DNA of 64,000 bases from Mycolicibacterium sp. (GTDB taxonomy: Bacteria > Actinomycetota > Actinomycetes > Mycobacteriales > Mycobacteriaceae), in assembly GCA_020637165.1 (NCBI GenBank), contig JACJWN010000007.1, forward strand, positions 39,611-103,610, in the 5' to 3' direction. Under the pieces are notes generated by a model, which ran no database searches, had not been told where the DNA came from, and saw only the letters and a list, made by a program, of their open reading frames with translations. A program made the translations under genes and the position numbers. This document shows positions 28,336 to 37,850 of the stretch, piece after piece (within the stretch, counting starts at the first letter, position 1; each line of letters starts with the position of its first letter).

Positions 28336-29226
28336 TTGTCGCTCATCGACGTAGACCTACTGCTGGCCGTCGGCGGGTTGTTCGCGGGGCTTCTCGTCGG
28401 ACTCACCGGAATGGGCGGGGCAGTCATCGTCACGCCGATGCTGGTGCTGCTGTTCGGTGTGCCGCCGGCGGCGGCCATCTCGGCCGATCTCGTCGCCGGT
28501 GCGGTGGTCAAACCCGTCGGGTCCTGGGTGCATATCCGTGCCAGGACCGTGCACTGGAGGCTCGTGCTCTGGATTTCGGTGGGATCGGTTCCCGGCGTAC
28601 TCCTAGGGACCTGGCTGTTCACCCGCGTGCGGGCCACACCGAACGCCGAAGCCACCCTTCGCACCCTCATCGGCGTGGTGGTTCTCATCGCCATCGCCGC
28701 GATGCTGGCCAAGAAATGGGTGGAACGCCGCGCGGCTCGCACCCGGCAGGTTGCCCACGTTCAGCAGGGCACCGATATGCCGATCCGAATTCCGCCGGCG
28801 GTCCTCATCGGCGCCGTCGTCGGCGTGGTCGTCGGTCTGACCAGTGTGGGATCGGGCTCCCTTGTGGTCACGGCGTTACTGCTGGCTTACCCGCTACTGC
28901 GGCCGTCAGTGGTAGTCGGGACCGACCTCACCCAGGCGGTGCCGATGCTCGTGGTCGGGGCCATCGCCCACGCCGGATTCGGCGAGATCCTTCTCCCCGT
29001 GGTGCTTTCGCTGCTGCTCGGGCAGATCCCTGGGGTATGGATCGGGGCGCGGATGTCGGCCCGCTACGACGGCTCGGCGCTGCGGTGGTTGTTGATGGTG
29101 ATTTTGGCGGCCACGTCGGCGAAATTATTGGGAGCGCCGAGTTGGGCGGCGGGGGTGGTCGGTGTGGTGGGCGCCGTGGTGGTGGGAGCTGTTGTGGTGA
29201 CTGACCGCAGAGGACAGCCGAACTAA
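28336..29226 (+). CDS. TauE/SafE-family anion permease
   Basis: This 296-residue protein has about eight hydrophobic helices and two related halves, each with a glycine-rich start (GLLVGLTGMGGAVIVTPML and VVVGLTSVGSGSLVVTALLL), typical of sulfite/sulfonate exporters. The first part of the long open frame overlaps the previous gene, so the TTG at 28336 (MSLIDVDLLLAVGG) was chosen because it gives a normal first helix just after the upstream stop. A non-ATG start is therefore inferred. The substrate is unknown. Its stop overlaps the convergent glycosyltransferase by four bases. Confidence 0.8.
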   Translation: MSLIDVDLLLAVGGLFAGLLVGLTGMGGAVIVTPMLVLLFGVPPAAAISADLVAGAVVKPVGSWVHIRARTVHWRLVLWISVGSVPGVLLGTWLFTRVRATPNAEATLRTLIGVVVLIAIAAMLAKKWVERRAARTRQVAHVQQGTDMPIRIPPAVLIGAVVGVVVGLTSVGSGSLVVTALLLAYPLLRPSVVVGTDLTQAVPMLVVGAIAHAGFGEILLPVVLSLLLGQIPGVWIGARMSARYDGSALRWLLMVILAATSAKLLGAPSWAAGVVGVVGAVVVGAVVVTDRRGQPN

Positions 29227-30497
29227 TCGAGCGAACGGGGTCTAGGTGGATCCATCGGGGGTAGCTGGGGTTCTCGCCCTTCTTCGATCAAATCCGACCA
29301 TTTGCGTATCGCTGATCGCTGGTCGAGAACAGATTCCCGATAACGCTGGCCGCTACTTCCGAAGCGGTCCGCAGCCTCGGGGTCACTTCCCAGGTCCAGG
29401 ATCGCGTGAAGCAACGATTCTGGGTCGCCGGCGGGAACGACAACCCCGGCTTGGGCGGCACGCACCTCGGCTGCGGTGATTCCACCAGGATCGGTCGCCG
29501 CCACCACCGGACGTCCAGCAGCGAAGTAGGACGTCAACTTGCTCGGCACCGCCATGTTCGCGACCCCCGGCTTCTCATTGACTAGGAGCACGTCCGCAGC
29601 GGCGAGGGCTAGGCCATAGTCGTCGTCGTCCAGTGGATCGATGAACGTCACGTTCGCCACGCCCTGCGCAGATTCTTCGAGTGCTCGGCGCTCACCCCCG
29701 TCGCCGATCAGAAGGAACTGCACCTTCGCGCCCCGCCGACCGGCGATACGCGCTGCCTCGACGATGTTCTCGAGACCTTGCTTGGCCCCCATGTTGCCGG
29801 TGTGGACCGCGAGCGTCTTTCCGCTGGGCCAGCCGAGCTTCTCCTTGGCTTCGGCAGATTCGACGGGCTCCCAGGTCGGCAGGTGCGTCCAGTTGCGGAT
29901 TACCACCACACGATCGGCGGGAACGCCAAGTTCGCGCGTTACGAAGTCCTTGAATCGGTCGTGTACGACGACGACGCGGTCCGCGGTGCGCAGGGTCCGT
30001 GATTCGACCCACCGAGTGATGCGTTGGACCAAGCCGCCACCCTCGCCAATCTCCGCCAGTCCAAGGGTGTAGATGTCTTGGACCCAAACCGCCACCCGTC
30101 GCCTTCGTGGAGCGAGTCGAACCCGCAGAACGGCCAATGCTGTGGAGAACAAAGAAGGTGAAACGGCGATGACGAGGCGGGGGTGGCCGACGCGGCAGAA
30201 CATCAGGCGCAGGCCGAAGCTCAATTCCGACAGCAACCGCCAGATTCCGCGTGGTTTCGCGGGTATGTAATGACGCAGACGGTGGACTTGGACGCCATCG
30301 TGTTGCTCGGTGCGACTCCAGCCGCCGTAGCCCGGCCGGATCGTCCACTCGGGGTAGTGCGGATGCGCGACATTTGCTGTGACGTCATATCCGAGTTGGG
30401 CCAACCCGACGGCGAGTGAGCCCGTGTAGGGCGCATTGCCTGTTGGCTCGGGTGGGTAGTTCAGTCCGAGGATAAGAACATCGGGCGACCGGGCCAT
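29223..30497 (-). CDS. GT4-family glycosyltransferase (WbuB-like)
   Basis: This 424-residue GT-B enzyme has an N-terminal acceptor domain starting VLILGLNYPPEPTGNAPY and a C-terminal GT4 donor domain with HTGNMGAKQGLENIVEAA, LIGDGGERRALEE and the E-x7-E region NEKPGVANMAVPSKLTSYF. Similar enzymes add sugars such as N-acetyl-fucosamine or fucose during polysaccharide or glycolipid assembly; the sugar here cannot be assigned. It lies downstream of fcl and gmd on the same strand, which suggests GDP-fucose use. The start at 30497 reads MARSPDVLILG. Confidence 0.88.
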   Translation of the reverse strand: MARSPDVLILGLNYPPEPTGNAPYTGSLAVGLAQLGYDVTANVAHPHYPEWTIRPGYGGWSRTEQHDGVQVHRLRHYIPAKPRGIWRLLSELSFGLRLMFCRVGHPRLVIAVSPSLFSTALAVLRVRLAPRRRRVAVWVQDIYTLGLAEIGEGGGLVQRITRWVESRTLRTADRVVVVHDRFKDFVTRELGVPADRVVVIRNWTHLPTWEPVESAEAKEKLGWPSGKTLAVHTGNMGAKQGLENIVEAARIAGRRGAKVQFLLIGDGGERRALEESAQGVANVTFIDPLDDDDYGLALAAADVLLVNEKPGVANMAVPSKLTSYFAAGRPVVAATDPGGITAAEVRAAQAGVVVPAGDPESLLHAILDLGSDPEAADRFGSSGQRYRESVLDQRSAIRKWSDLIEEGREPQLPPMDPPRPRSLD

Positions 30498-30517
30498 CTG
30501 AGTGATGGTAGCGATGG

Positions 30518-31492
30518 CTATCCGCGCAGTGAATCGACGTGCTCCCGGTACCAGGCCACGGTGCGCTCAATGCCTTCCTGAAGGCCGATCTTGGCCGTCC
30601 AACCCAGTTGTGCGAGTTTGGAGACATCCATCAGTTTCTGATGGGTGCCATCAGGCTTGCTGGTGTCCCAGAATGTCGCCCCGGTGAATCCGACGACACC
30701 GGCGATGGTCTCGGCGATCGCACGGATGGTGAGATCGGTGCCACTGCCGACGTTGACGTGCTGCGCGCCGTCGTAGTGCTCCAGTAGATGAAGACACGCG
30801 TCGGCGAGGTCGTCGGAGTGCAGGAATTCTCGTCGCGGTGACCCAGTACCCCAGTTGGTGACCGAGGCCGCATCCGAGCGTGTGGCCTCGTCGTAGCGAC
30901 GAATCAAGGCGGGCAGAACGTGCGAACCGGTCGGAGAGAAATTGTCATTGGGTCCGTACAGGTTGGTCGGCATCGCCGAAATCCACGGCAGCCCGTACTG
31001 CCTCCGCACGGCCTGGACGTGCAGAATGCCGCCGATCTTCGCGATCGCGTAGGCGTCGTTGGTCGGCTCGAGAGGACCGGTCAGCAGGGCGTCCTCCCGG
31101 ATCGGTTGCTCGGCGAACTTCGGGTAGATGCACGATGAGCCCAAGAACAGCAGGCGCTCCACGCCTGCCTCGCGGGCGGCGTCAAGGACGTTGACCTGAA
31201 TCCGGAGGTTGTCGCTGAGAAAGTCCACCGGGTAGGTGCTGTTGGCCAGGATGCCCCCGACTTTCGCGGCGGCGAGCACGACATAGCGTGGGCGGGTTGC
31301 CGCGAAGAATTCGAAAACGGGATCCCGGTCTCGCAGATCCAGTTCGCCGGAAGTCCTGGTGACGATGTTGTCGAACCCCGCCTGCTGAAGCCGTCGGACT
31401 ACCGCCGATCCGGCCAGTCCGCGGTGGCCGGCGACATAAAAGGCGCCTCGCCGGTCGAGTTCGCCGGGGGTAAACGACACGTCGTCGGTCAC
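30518..31492 (-). CDS. fcl: GDP-L-fucose synthase (GDP-4-keto-6-deoxymannose epimerase/reductase)
   Basis: This 324-residue extended SDR converts GDP-4-keto-6-deoxy-D-mannose to GDP-L-fucose. It has the NADP motif GHRGLAGSA near residue 22, the family [15 protein letters not shown] segment, and the active-site YAIAKIGG with [10 protein letters not shown]. The GTG start at 31492 overlaps the gmd stop as GTGA, so translational coupling is likely. The M. tuberculosis homologue is epiA (Rv1512), which lies elsewhere on that chromosome. Confidence 0.92.
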   Translation of the reverse strand: MTDDVSFTPGELDRRGAFYVAGHRGLAGSAVVRRLQQAGFDNIVTRTSGELDLRDRDPVFEFFAATRPRYVVLAAAKVGGILANSTYPVDFLSDNLRIQVNVLDAAREAGVERLLFLGSSCIYPKFAEQPIREDALLTGPLEPTNDAYAIAKIGGILHVQAVRRQYGLPWISAMPTNLYGPNDNFSPTGSHVLPALIRRYDEATRSDAASVTNWGTGSPRREFLHSDDLADACLHLLEHYDGAQHVNVGSGTDLTIRAIAETIAGVVGFTGATFWDTSKPDGTHQKLMDVSKLAQLGWTAKIGLQEGIERTVAWYREHVDSLRG

Positions 31493-32544
31493 AGCGAGGC
31501 AACTCCGGGGATCGACGGTGTCTGCCAGGAAGGCAACTGCACGGTATCGATCCAGTGGCTCCCCGCGTGCTTGAGCGCTTCGATGTCCGCGTCTAACATC
31601 AGGCGGGCCAAATCTCGCCCATCTACAGTCGCCTCCCAGCCGAGCTTTTGACGGGCCTTGGATGCGTCGCCGATCAGGGCGTCGACCTCAGTGGGACGCA
31701 GGTAGCGCTCATCGAACCGCACATGGTCCTCCCAGTTGAGTCCCGCGTGCTCGAAGGCGATCTGGAGAAACTCACGAACCGTGATCCCGGTTCCGGTTGC
31801 CAGGACATAATCGTCGGGCTCGTCGGCCTGCAGCATGCGCCACATGCCTTCCACGTATTCCGGTGCGTATCCCCAGTCGCGGATCGAATCGAGATTTCCC
31901 ATGTAGACATGCTCTTGGCGACCCGCCTTGATCGCGGCCACCGCACGAGTGATCTTGCGGGTAACGAAGGTTTCTCCGCGGCGTGGCGATTCGTGATTGA
32001 ACAGGATGCCGTTCACGGCGAATAGGCCGTAGGCCTCCCGGTAATTCTTGGTGATCCAATAGCTGTACAACTTCGCTGCGGCATAAGGCGAGCGGGGCTG
32101 GAATGGCGTGCACTCGCCCTGCGGCGGGGGTGTCGATCCGTACAGCTCCGACGACGAAGCCTGATAAAAGCGTGTTGTGATGCCGGACAGTCGGACGGCC
32201 TCGAGCATGCGGACGGTTCCGGTACCGGTGGTGTCCGCGGTGTGTTCGGGTTCCTCGAAAGACACCCTCACGTGGGATTGTGCGGCGAGGTTGTAGACCT
32301 CGTCGGGAGCCACCTCGGCGAGCAAGGTCACCAAACGGGTGCCGTCGCTGAGGTCGCCGTAGTGCAGGAAAAGCTTGGCATCGGGCGAGTGGGGATCGAC
32401 GTAGAGGTGGTCGATCCGCGCGGTGTTGAACGTCGAAGCGCGACGGATAAGACCGTGGACCTCATAGCCCTTGCTCAATAGCAACTCGGCCAGGTACGAA
32501 CCGTCCTGCCCGGTGATTCCGGTGATGAATGCGCGCTTGGTCAC
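31489..32544 (-). CDS. gmd: GDP-mannose 4,6-dehydratase
   Basis: This 351-residue SDR enzyme turns GDP-D-mannose into GDP-4-keto-6-deoxy-D-mannose, the first step to GDP-L-fucose and related deoxysugars. Signatures are the NADP motif [16 protein letters not shown] at the start, [17 protein letters not shown], the catalytic [10 protein letters not shown], and [16 protein letters not shown]. The GTG at 32544 begins MTKRAFITG. The downstream fcl and GT4 genes complete a deoxysugar synthesis-and-transfer unit. About 110 bases separate it from the phosphatase gene upstream. Confidence 0.94.
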   Translation of the reverse strand: MTKRAFITGITGQDGSYLAELLLSKGYEVHGLIRRASTFNTARIDHLYVDPHSPDAKLFLHYGDLSDGTRLVTLLAEVAPDEVYNLAAQSHVRVSFEEPEHTADTTGTGTVRMLEAVRLSGITTRFYQASSSELYGSTPPPQGECTPFQPRSPYAAAKLYSYWITKNYREAYGLFAVNGILFNHESPRRGETFVTRKITRAVAAIKAGRQEHVYMGNLDSIRDWGYAPEYVEGMWRMLQADEPDDYVLATGTGITVREFLQIAFEHAGLNWEDHVRFDERYLRPTEVDALIGDASKARQKLGWEATVDGRDLARLMLDADIEALKHAGSHWIDTVQLPSWQTPSIPGVASL

Positions 32545-32652
32545 GTCTTAGTCTCCTGGTTCGCGATGCCGCGGCGACAACCGGGACACGCTCAAGGAGG
32601 CTACCAACGACCGACTGCCTCCCTCGGATTGATTCCGGCCTCGGTGCAGGTA

Positions 32653-33180
32653 TCACGGACTGGAGACGTCCCGGCAGAACTCGATGATCGGCCGCACCAG
32701 TTCGGCGATCTGTGAGCCGACCTGATCGAAGAACTCCTGATCCTGCCCGATGGGGTCCGGGACATCGGGTGATTGTTCGGCTCGCAGCCTTGAGCGCAGC
32801 GTGGCGAGTTCTTTAACGTCGGCGGGATCGAACTCGGTGACCAGCTGGGCGGCCTCAGTGAGGGTGAAGGTCCGGTGCAACTGCCGCGGGGCGAGTTCGA
32901 GGACGGCGTCCCGGTGCGCCTTGGTCATGGCGATGACCAGATCAGCGTCGTTCGCGATGTTCGCCGTGAGCTGACGCGCAGCGAAGCCGGCGGCATCGCC
33001 CCCAAGGCCCTCCAGGACGCGGGCGGCATCCGGGTGAACGGGGTGGCCGATCACCGCGCGGGTCCCTGCGCTGGACGCCCGGAACTCCGGGATCGCGTTC
33101 TCATTGCCGATCGCGGCGGCCAGGCGTTCGGCGCTCGGGGAGCGGCAGATATTGCCCGTGCAGACGAAAAGGATGTGCAC
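32653..33180 (-). CDS. Low-molecular-weight protein tyrosine phosphatase
   Basis: This 175-residue phosphatase has the P-loop CTGNICRS (C-x5-R-S) near the start, MTKAHRDAVL in the middle and the general-acid loop DVPDPIG. LMW-PTPs of the Wzb/PtpA type dephosphorylate tyrosine kinases that steer polysaccharide export, which fits the adjacent gmd-fcl-GT4 genes; that link is inferred. The GTG at 33180 (MHILFVCTGN) gives the compact family start. A GTG at 33204 is possible; neither has a convincing ribosome-binding site. Confidence 0.85.
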   Translation of the reverse strand: MHILFVCTGNICRSPSAERLAAAIGNENAIPEFRASSAGTRAVIGHPVHPDAARVLEGLGGDAAGFAARQLTANIANDADLVIAMTKAHRDAVLELAPRQLHRTFTLTEAAQLVTEFDPADVKELATLRSRLRAEQSPDVPDPIGQDQEFFDQVGSQIAELVRPIIEFCRDVSSP

Positions 33181-33293
33181 GGCTCCATTGTCTACCGTTG
33201 CCACGTCGGGGCTGTCTAATTGCGCCGGCACTCGGGGTTTGGCTCGGCTGGCCGGGAGGCTGTACTCTCTACAGGGCTCGCAGCGCGGGCCAG

Positions 33294-33366
33294 GCCCCCT
33301 TAGCTCAGTCGGCAGAGCGTTTCCATGGTAAGGAAAAGGTCAACGGTTCGATTCCGTTAGGGGGCT
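33294..33366 (+). tRNA. thrT: tRNA-Thr (GGT)
   Basis: The acceptor strand GCCCCCT (33294-33300) pairs with AGGGGGC (33359-33365), and T is the discriminator. The anticodon loop ATGGTAA contains GGT, and the T-loop is GGTTCGATTCC. No CCA is encoded. Its place before tRNA-Met and rpmG2 matches thrT of M. tuberculosis. Confidence 0.97.
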
Positions 33367-33401
33367 CGGTCGTCGCCGCACCCGCGCGGCGCAACCGGCA
33401 A

Positions 33402-33475
33402 GGCGGTGTAGCTCAGCTGGTTAGAGCGCACGACTCATAATCGTGAGGTCGGGGGATCGAGCCCCCCCACCGCTA
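33402..33475 (+). tRNA. metT: tRNA-Met (CAT)
   Basis: The acceptor strand GGCGGTG (33402-33408) pairs with CACCGCT (33468-33474), with one terminal G-T. The anticodon loop CTCATAA contains CAT, and the T-loop is GGATCGAGCC. The strong A-U/G-U terminal pairing and position match the elongator metT. A CAT anticodon modified to read isoleucine cannot be excluded from sequence. Confidence 0.95.
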
Positions 33476-33510
33476 CGCAGACACAACGAGTGTGAAAGAG
33501 GGCAGTTGAC

Positions 33511-33678
33511 GTGGCCTCCAGTACAGATGTTCGGCCGAAGATCACCATGGCCTGCGAGGTGTGCAAGCACCGCAACTACATCACCAAGAAGAACCGCCGC
33601 AATGATCCCGACCGGCTGGAACTGAAGAAGTTCTGCCCCAACTGCGGATCGCACCAGCCGCACAAAGAGTCCCGCTGA
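33511..33678 (+). CDS. rpmG2: 50S ribosomal protein L33 (RpmG2 type)
   Basis: This 55-residue ribosomal protein begins [25 protein letters not shown]. It has two CxxC pairs (CEVC and CPNC), so this is the zinc-binding form of L33 rather than the zinc-free copy that mycobacteria carry elsewhere. The GTG at 33511 follows AGAGGGCAGTTGAC. The hadA start is two bases after the stop, so it is co-transcribed with hadABC. Confidence 0.95.
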   Translation: MASSTDVRPKITMACEVCKHRNYITKKNRRNDPDRLELKKFCPNCGSHQPHKESR

Positions 33679-33680
33679 CC

Positions 33681-34160
33681 TTGGGCCTCGCCGAGAAGAT
33701 CGTCGGACGCCATTTTCGCTACCCCGACCACTATCGGGTGGAGCGGGAGAAGATTCGTGAGTACGCCGGGGCGGTGAAGAACACCGATCCCGCGTACTTC
33801 AGCGACGGGGCGGCCGCAGAACTCGGCTACCCGGGTGTGGTGTCCCCGCTGACCTTCATCTCGGTGTTCGGCTACTGCGCGCAGACGGCGTTCTTCGCCG
33901 ACGCGGGAATCGGGCTGACCGACAAGCAGATCGTCCAGGTCGATCAGGCGCTGAAGTTCCTCAAGCCGGTCACCGCCGGGGACACGCTCTACTGCGACGT
34001 CTACGGCCACGAGGTTCGCCAGGCCCACGGCACCGACATCATCGTCACCAAAAACATCATCACCAACCAGAACGGTGAGGTAGTACAGGAGAACTACACG
34101 ACGCTGGCCGGGCGGAGTGAGGAAGACGGAGAGAGTGGCTTCAACGATGGCACTGCGTGA
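33681..34160 (+). CDS. hadA: (3R)-hydroxyacyl-ACP dehydratase subunit HadA
   Basis: This 159-residue hot-dog-fold subunit pairs with HadB in the FAS-II cycle that elongates mycolic-acid precursors. It begins MGLAEKIVGRHFRYPDHY and has the long central SPLTFISVFGYCAQ and QVDQALKF segments of HadA; the catalytic Asp/His are supplied by HadB. A TTG at 33681 is the start, two bases after rpmG2. The end overlaps hadB by 14 bases, typical of this operon. Confidence 0.95.
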   Translation: MGLAEKIVGRHFRYPDHYRVEREKIREYAGAVKNTDPAYFSDGAAAELGYPGVVSPLTFISVFGYCAQTAFFADAGIGLTDKQIVQVDQALKFLKPVTAGDTLYCDVYGHEVRQAHGTDIIVTKNIITNQNGEVVQENYTTLAGRSEEDGESGFNDGTA

Positions 34161-34575
34161 GTTCAGTTCGATCAAGGTCGGCGACGAATTGCCCGAACGG
34201 GTCATCACCCTGACCCGGGCGGACTTGGTCAACTACGCCGGGGTGTCCGGTGACCTCAACCCCATCCACTGGGACGACGAGATCGCCAAGCAGGTAGGCC
34301 TGGACACCGCGATCGCCCACGGGATGCTCACGATGGGCCTTGGCGGCGGGTATGTGACGGAGTGGATCGGTGATCCGGGTGCGGTCACCGAGTACAACGT
34401 GCGGTTCACCTCCATCGTGCCGGTGCCCAACGACGGTGTCGGCGCCGACATCGTCTTCAACGGCCGGGTCAAGTCGGTCGATCCCGAATCCAAGTCGGCG
34501 ACGATCGCGCTGACCGCCACCCACGGGGGAAAGAAGATCTTCGGCCGCGCCGTGGCGATCGCGAAGTTGGCGTAA
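34147..34575 (+). CDS. hadB: (3R)-hydroxyacyl-ACP dehydratase catalytic subunit HadB
   Basis: This 142-residue hot-dog protein carries the R-hydratase motif SGDLNPIHWDDE with Asp36 and His41 as the catalytic pair. It forms HadAB and HadBC, the targets of thiacetazone and isoxyl in M. tuberculosis. The ATG at 34147 (MALREFSSIKVGDELPE) gives the same length as Rv0636; the frame opens slightly earlier, inside hadA. GGAGAGAG lies just upstream. Confidence 0.97.
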   Translation: MALREFSSIKVGDELPERVITLTRADLVNYAGVSGDLNPIHWDDEIAKQVGLDTAIAHGMLTMGLGGGYVTEWIGDPGAVTEYNVRFTSIVPVPNDGVGADIVFNGRVKSVDPESKSATIALTATHGGKKIFGRAVAIAKLA

Positions 34576-34577
34576 CC

Positions 34578-35093
34578 ATGGCACTGAAAACCGACATCCG
34601 CGGCATGGTCTGGCGCTACCCCGACACCTTCACGGTGGGCCGCGAGCAGATCCGCCAGTACGCCAACTCGGTCAAGGCCCATGATCCGGCCAGCATCGAC
34701 CCGGCCGCCGCCGCCGAACTGGGTCACGACGGCCTGGTGGCGCCACTGACCTTCATGTCGATCCTGGCGGTGATGATCCAGCGACATTTCTTCCAGCACG
34801 TCGACGTGGGCTTCGAGACGATGCAGATCGTTCAGGTGGACCAGAAGTTCAAGTTCTACCGGCCGATCGTCGAGGGCGACGAGGTGCGCGGCACGATGTA
34901 CATCGACTCCGTCGACGAACGGTTCGGCGCTGACATCGTCACCTCCCGCAATGTGCTGACCGACGAGAAGACCGGCGAGGTCATCATGGAGTCGTTCACC
35001 ACACTGATGGGCCATGAGGGCGACAACTCCATCTCGGCCGGCTGGGACCCCGAGACCGGACAGGTGCTGCGCAAGCCCGTCGTGCACGATTAG
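34578..35093 (+). CDS. hadC: (3R)-hydroxyacyl-ACP dehydratase subunit HadC
   Basis: This 171-residue hot-dog subunit pairs with HadB for longer mycolic-acid precursors. It begins MALKTDIRGMVWRYPDTFTV and has VAPLTFMSILAVMIQRHFFQ and QVDQKFKFYRPI, close in pattern to HadA. It starts three bases after the hadB stop. The end at 35093 is about 150 bases before tRNA-Trp. Confidence 0.96.
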   Translation: MALKTDIRGMVWRYPDTFTVGREQIRQYANSVKAHDPASIDPAAAAELGHDGLVAPLTFMSILAVMIQRHFFQHVDVGFETMQIVQVDQKFKFYRPIVEGDEVRGTMYIDSVDERFGADIVTSRNVLTDEKTGEVIMESFTTLMGHEGDNSISAGWDPETGQVLRKPVVHD

Positions 35094-35245
35094 CAAGTCC
35101 GACGGGTGTCGCGCTACACTCGGAACCCGGGAATTGCCCACGTGAGCGCGCTGTCCGTCGGTTCGGCTGGACCGACGAGGCGGCGCGCGAACTATGTGGG
35201 GTCTCGGTGCGCAGTTTGGGCTGCCAACCGCAGCGGCAAACACCG

Positions 35246-35318
<73 letters not shown>

Positions 35319-35371
35319 CTCAACTGAATAGACTAGACAGCGAACACCCGGTGGACGAGAAGGAGCGTGCG

Positions 35372-35797
35372 GTGAGCGACGAGCGCGATGATTCCGACGC
35401 CCCAGGCGAGGGCGGCGAGAACACCGCTGCGCTGACCCAACCGCTGCGGCCGACCGGCAAACGGTCGCGGCAGCGCACCGGCGGCACCGCGCTGGCCGAG
35501 GTCGACGACGTCGAGACCACCGCCCTCGAACTCGGGATCGACGACGAGGACGGGGACGGCAAGACGCCGAAGAAGTCCAAGAAAGCCCCGAAGGACGGCC
35601 CCACCCGCAACCCGTTCCTGTTCGTCTGGAACTACCTCAAGCAGGTCGCCGCGGAGTTGCGCAAGGTCATCTGGCCCAATCGCAAGCAGATGGTCAGCTA
35701 CACCAGCGTCGTGCTGGTCTTCCTGGTGTTCATGGTGACCCTGATCGGCCTGGCGGATCTGGGCCTGGCCAAACTGGTGCTGCTGGTCTTCGGCTAG
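35372..35797 (+). CDS. secE: Preprotein translocase subunit SecE
   Basis: This 141-residue protein has a long acidic/polar N-terminal extension typical of mycobacterial SecE, followed by the conserved NYLKQVAAELRKVIWPNRKQ amphipathic helix and a single C-terminal membrane helix (YTSVVLVFLVFMVTLIGLA). It is part of the SecYEG channel in the cytoplasmic membrane. The GTG at 35372 was chosen because AAGGAG lies seven bases before it; GTG at 35351 is an in-frame alternative. The nusG gene follows after 27 bases. Confidence 0.93.
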   Translation: MSDERDDSDAPGEGGENTAALTQPLRPTGKRSRQRTGGTALAEVDDVETTALELGIDDEDGDGKTPKKSKKAPKDGPTRNPFLFVWNYLKQVAAELRKVIWPNRKQMVSYTSVVLVFLVFMVTLIGLADLGLAKLVLLVFG

Positions 35798-36520
<723 letters not shown>

Positions 36521-36582
36521 TCATTCGGGCTTAACCCCGTCATTCGGGCCGAGCAGGCCCACAGGAAAGGAACACACCAGCC

Positions 36583-37011
36583 ATGGCTCCCAAGAAAAAA
36601 ATCACCGGGATGATCAAGCTGCAGATCCAGGCCGGCCAGGCCAACCCGGCCCCGCCGGTCGGTCCCGCGCTCGGCCAGCACGGCGTCAACATTATGGAGT
36701 TCTGCAAGGCCTACAACGCCGCCACGGAGAACCAGCGCGGCAACGTGATCCCCGTGGAGATCACCGTCTACGAGGACCGCAGCTTTACCTTCGCCCTCAA
36801 GACCCCGCCCGCTGCCAAGCTGCTGCTCAAGGCCGCCGGCGTGCAGAAGGGTTCGGCCGAGCCGCACAAGACCAAGGTCGCCAAGGTGAGCTGGGATCAG
36901 GTGCGCGAGATCGCCGAGACCAAGAAGGCCGACCTCAACGCCAATGACATCGACCAGGCCGCCAAGATCATCGCCGGCACCGCCCGGTCGATGGGCATCA
37001 CGGTCGAGTAA
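36583..37011 (+). CDS. rplK: 50S ribosomal protein L11
   Basis: This 142-residue protein begins [34 protein letters not shown] in pattern, with the proline-rich hinge of the thiostrepton-binding region, and a C-terminal rRNA-binding domain ending ARSMGITVE. It is part of the GTPase-associated centre. GGAAAGGAAC precedes the ATG at 36583. Confidence 0.97.
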   Translation: MAPKKKITGMIKLQIQAGQANPAPPVGPALGQHGVNIMEFCKAYNAATENQRGNVIPVEITVYEDRSFTFALKTPPAAKLLLKAAGVQKGSAEPHKTKVAKVSWDQVREIAETKKADLNANDIDQAAKIIAGTARSMGITVE

Positions 37012-37063
37012 GACTTTCGGCGCCAGCCCTGGCGTCGAGTGGGAGGGCCCGCTTCGGCCCGTA

Positions 37064-37092
37064 GATCAGCGTTCGCACAAAGAGCGTTGATC
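37064..37092 (+). promoter_or_regulatory. Stem-loop in the rplK-rplA spacer
   Basis: GATCAGCG (37064-37071) pairs with CGTTGATC (37085-37092), with one G-T pair, around a 13-base loop; a second hairpin CGCCAG/CTGGCG lies at 37021-37034. The pair sits between rplK and rplA where L1 autoregulation acts in other bacteria, but resemblance to an L1 target is not established. Confidence 0.35.
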
Positions 37093-37127
37093 GAGCACCA
37101 CAACCCAACAACCGATTGGATTCCACA

Positions 37128-37838
37128 ATGAGCAAGAACAGCAAGGCCTACCGCGAAGCCGCCGCCAAGGTGGACCGCGACAAGCTCTACACCCCGATGG
37201 AGGCCGCCAAGCTGGCCAAGGAGACCTCCTCGAAGAAGCAGGACGCCACCGTCGAGGTCGCCATCCGCCTCGGGGTGGACCCCCGTAAGGCCGACCAGAT
37301 GGTCCGCGGCACCGTGAGCCTGCCGCACGGCACCGGCAAGACCGCCCGCGTCGCGGTTTTCGCGGTGGGGGAGAAGGCCGAGCAGGCCATTGCCGCCGGC
37401 GCCGACGTGGTGGGCAGCGACGACCTGATCGTGAAGATCCAGGGCGGATTCCTGGATTTCGACGCCGCGATCGCCACCCCGGACCAGATGGCCAAGGTCG
37501 GCAGGATCGCGCGCGTTCTCGGCCCGCGCGGCCTGATGCCCAACCCGAAGACCGGGACCGTCACCCCGGATGTGGCCAAGGCCGTCACCGACATCAAGGG
37601 CGGCAAGATCAACTTCCGTGTCGACAAGCAGGCCAACTTGCACTTCATCATCGGCAAAGCCTCCTTCGACGAGAAGAAACTCGCCGAGAACTACGGCGCC
37701 GCTTTGGACGAGATTCTGCGGGCCAAGCCGTCCTCGTCGAAGGGGCGCTACCTTAAGAAGGTCACTGTTTCGACGACCACTGGGCCGGGGATTCCGGTGG
37801 ATCCTGCGGTGACGCGGAACTTCACCGAAGAGGCGTAA
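37128..37838 (+). CDS. rplA: 50S ribosomal protein L1
   Basis: This 236-residue protein begins [21 protein letters not shown] and contains the L1 rRNA-binding motifs [14 protein letters not shown] and the [19 protein letters not shown] segment. L1 binds 23S rRNA in the stalk and represses its own operon in many bacteria. The ATG at 37128 was chosen over a TTG four codons upstream. It ends the conserved core block. Confidence 0.96.
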   Translation: MSKNSKAYREAAAKVDRDKLYTPMEAAKLAKETSSKKQDATVEVAIRLGVDPRKADQMVRGTVSLPHGTGKTARVAVFAVGEKAEQAIAAGADVVGSDDLIVKIQGGFLDFDAAIATPDQMAKVGRIARVLGPRGLMPNPKTGTVTPDVAKAVTDIKGGKINFRVDKQANLHFIIGKASFDEKKLAENYGAALDEILRAKPSSSKGRYLKKVTVSTTTGPGIPVDPAVTRNFTEEA

Positions 37839-37850
37839 GGGGCGCAGCGG

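Noticed and set aside
33294-33475. tRNA-Thr or tRNA-Met as an integration site of a genomic island
   Set aside because: No integrase gene or partial tRNA 3' repeat was found in the flanking accessory DNA.
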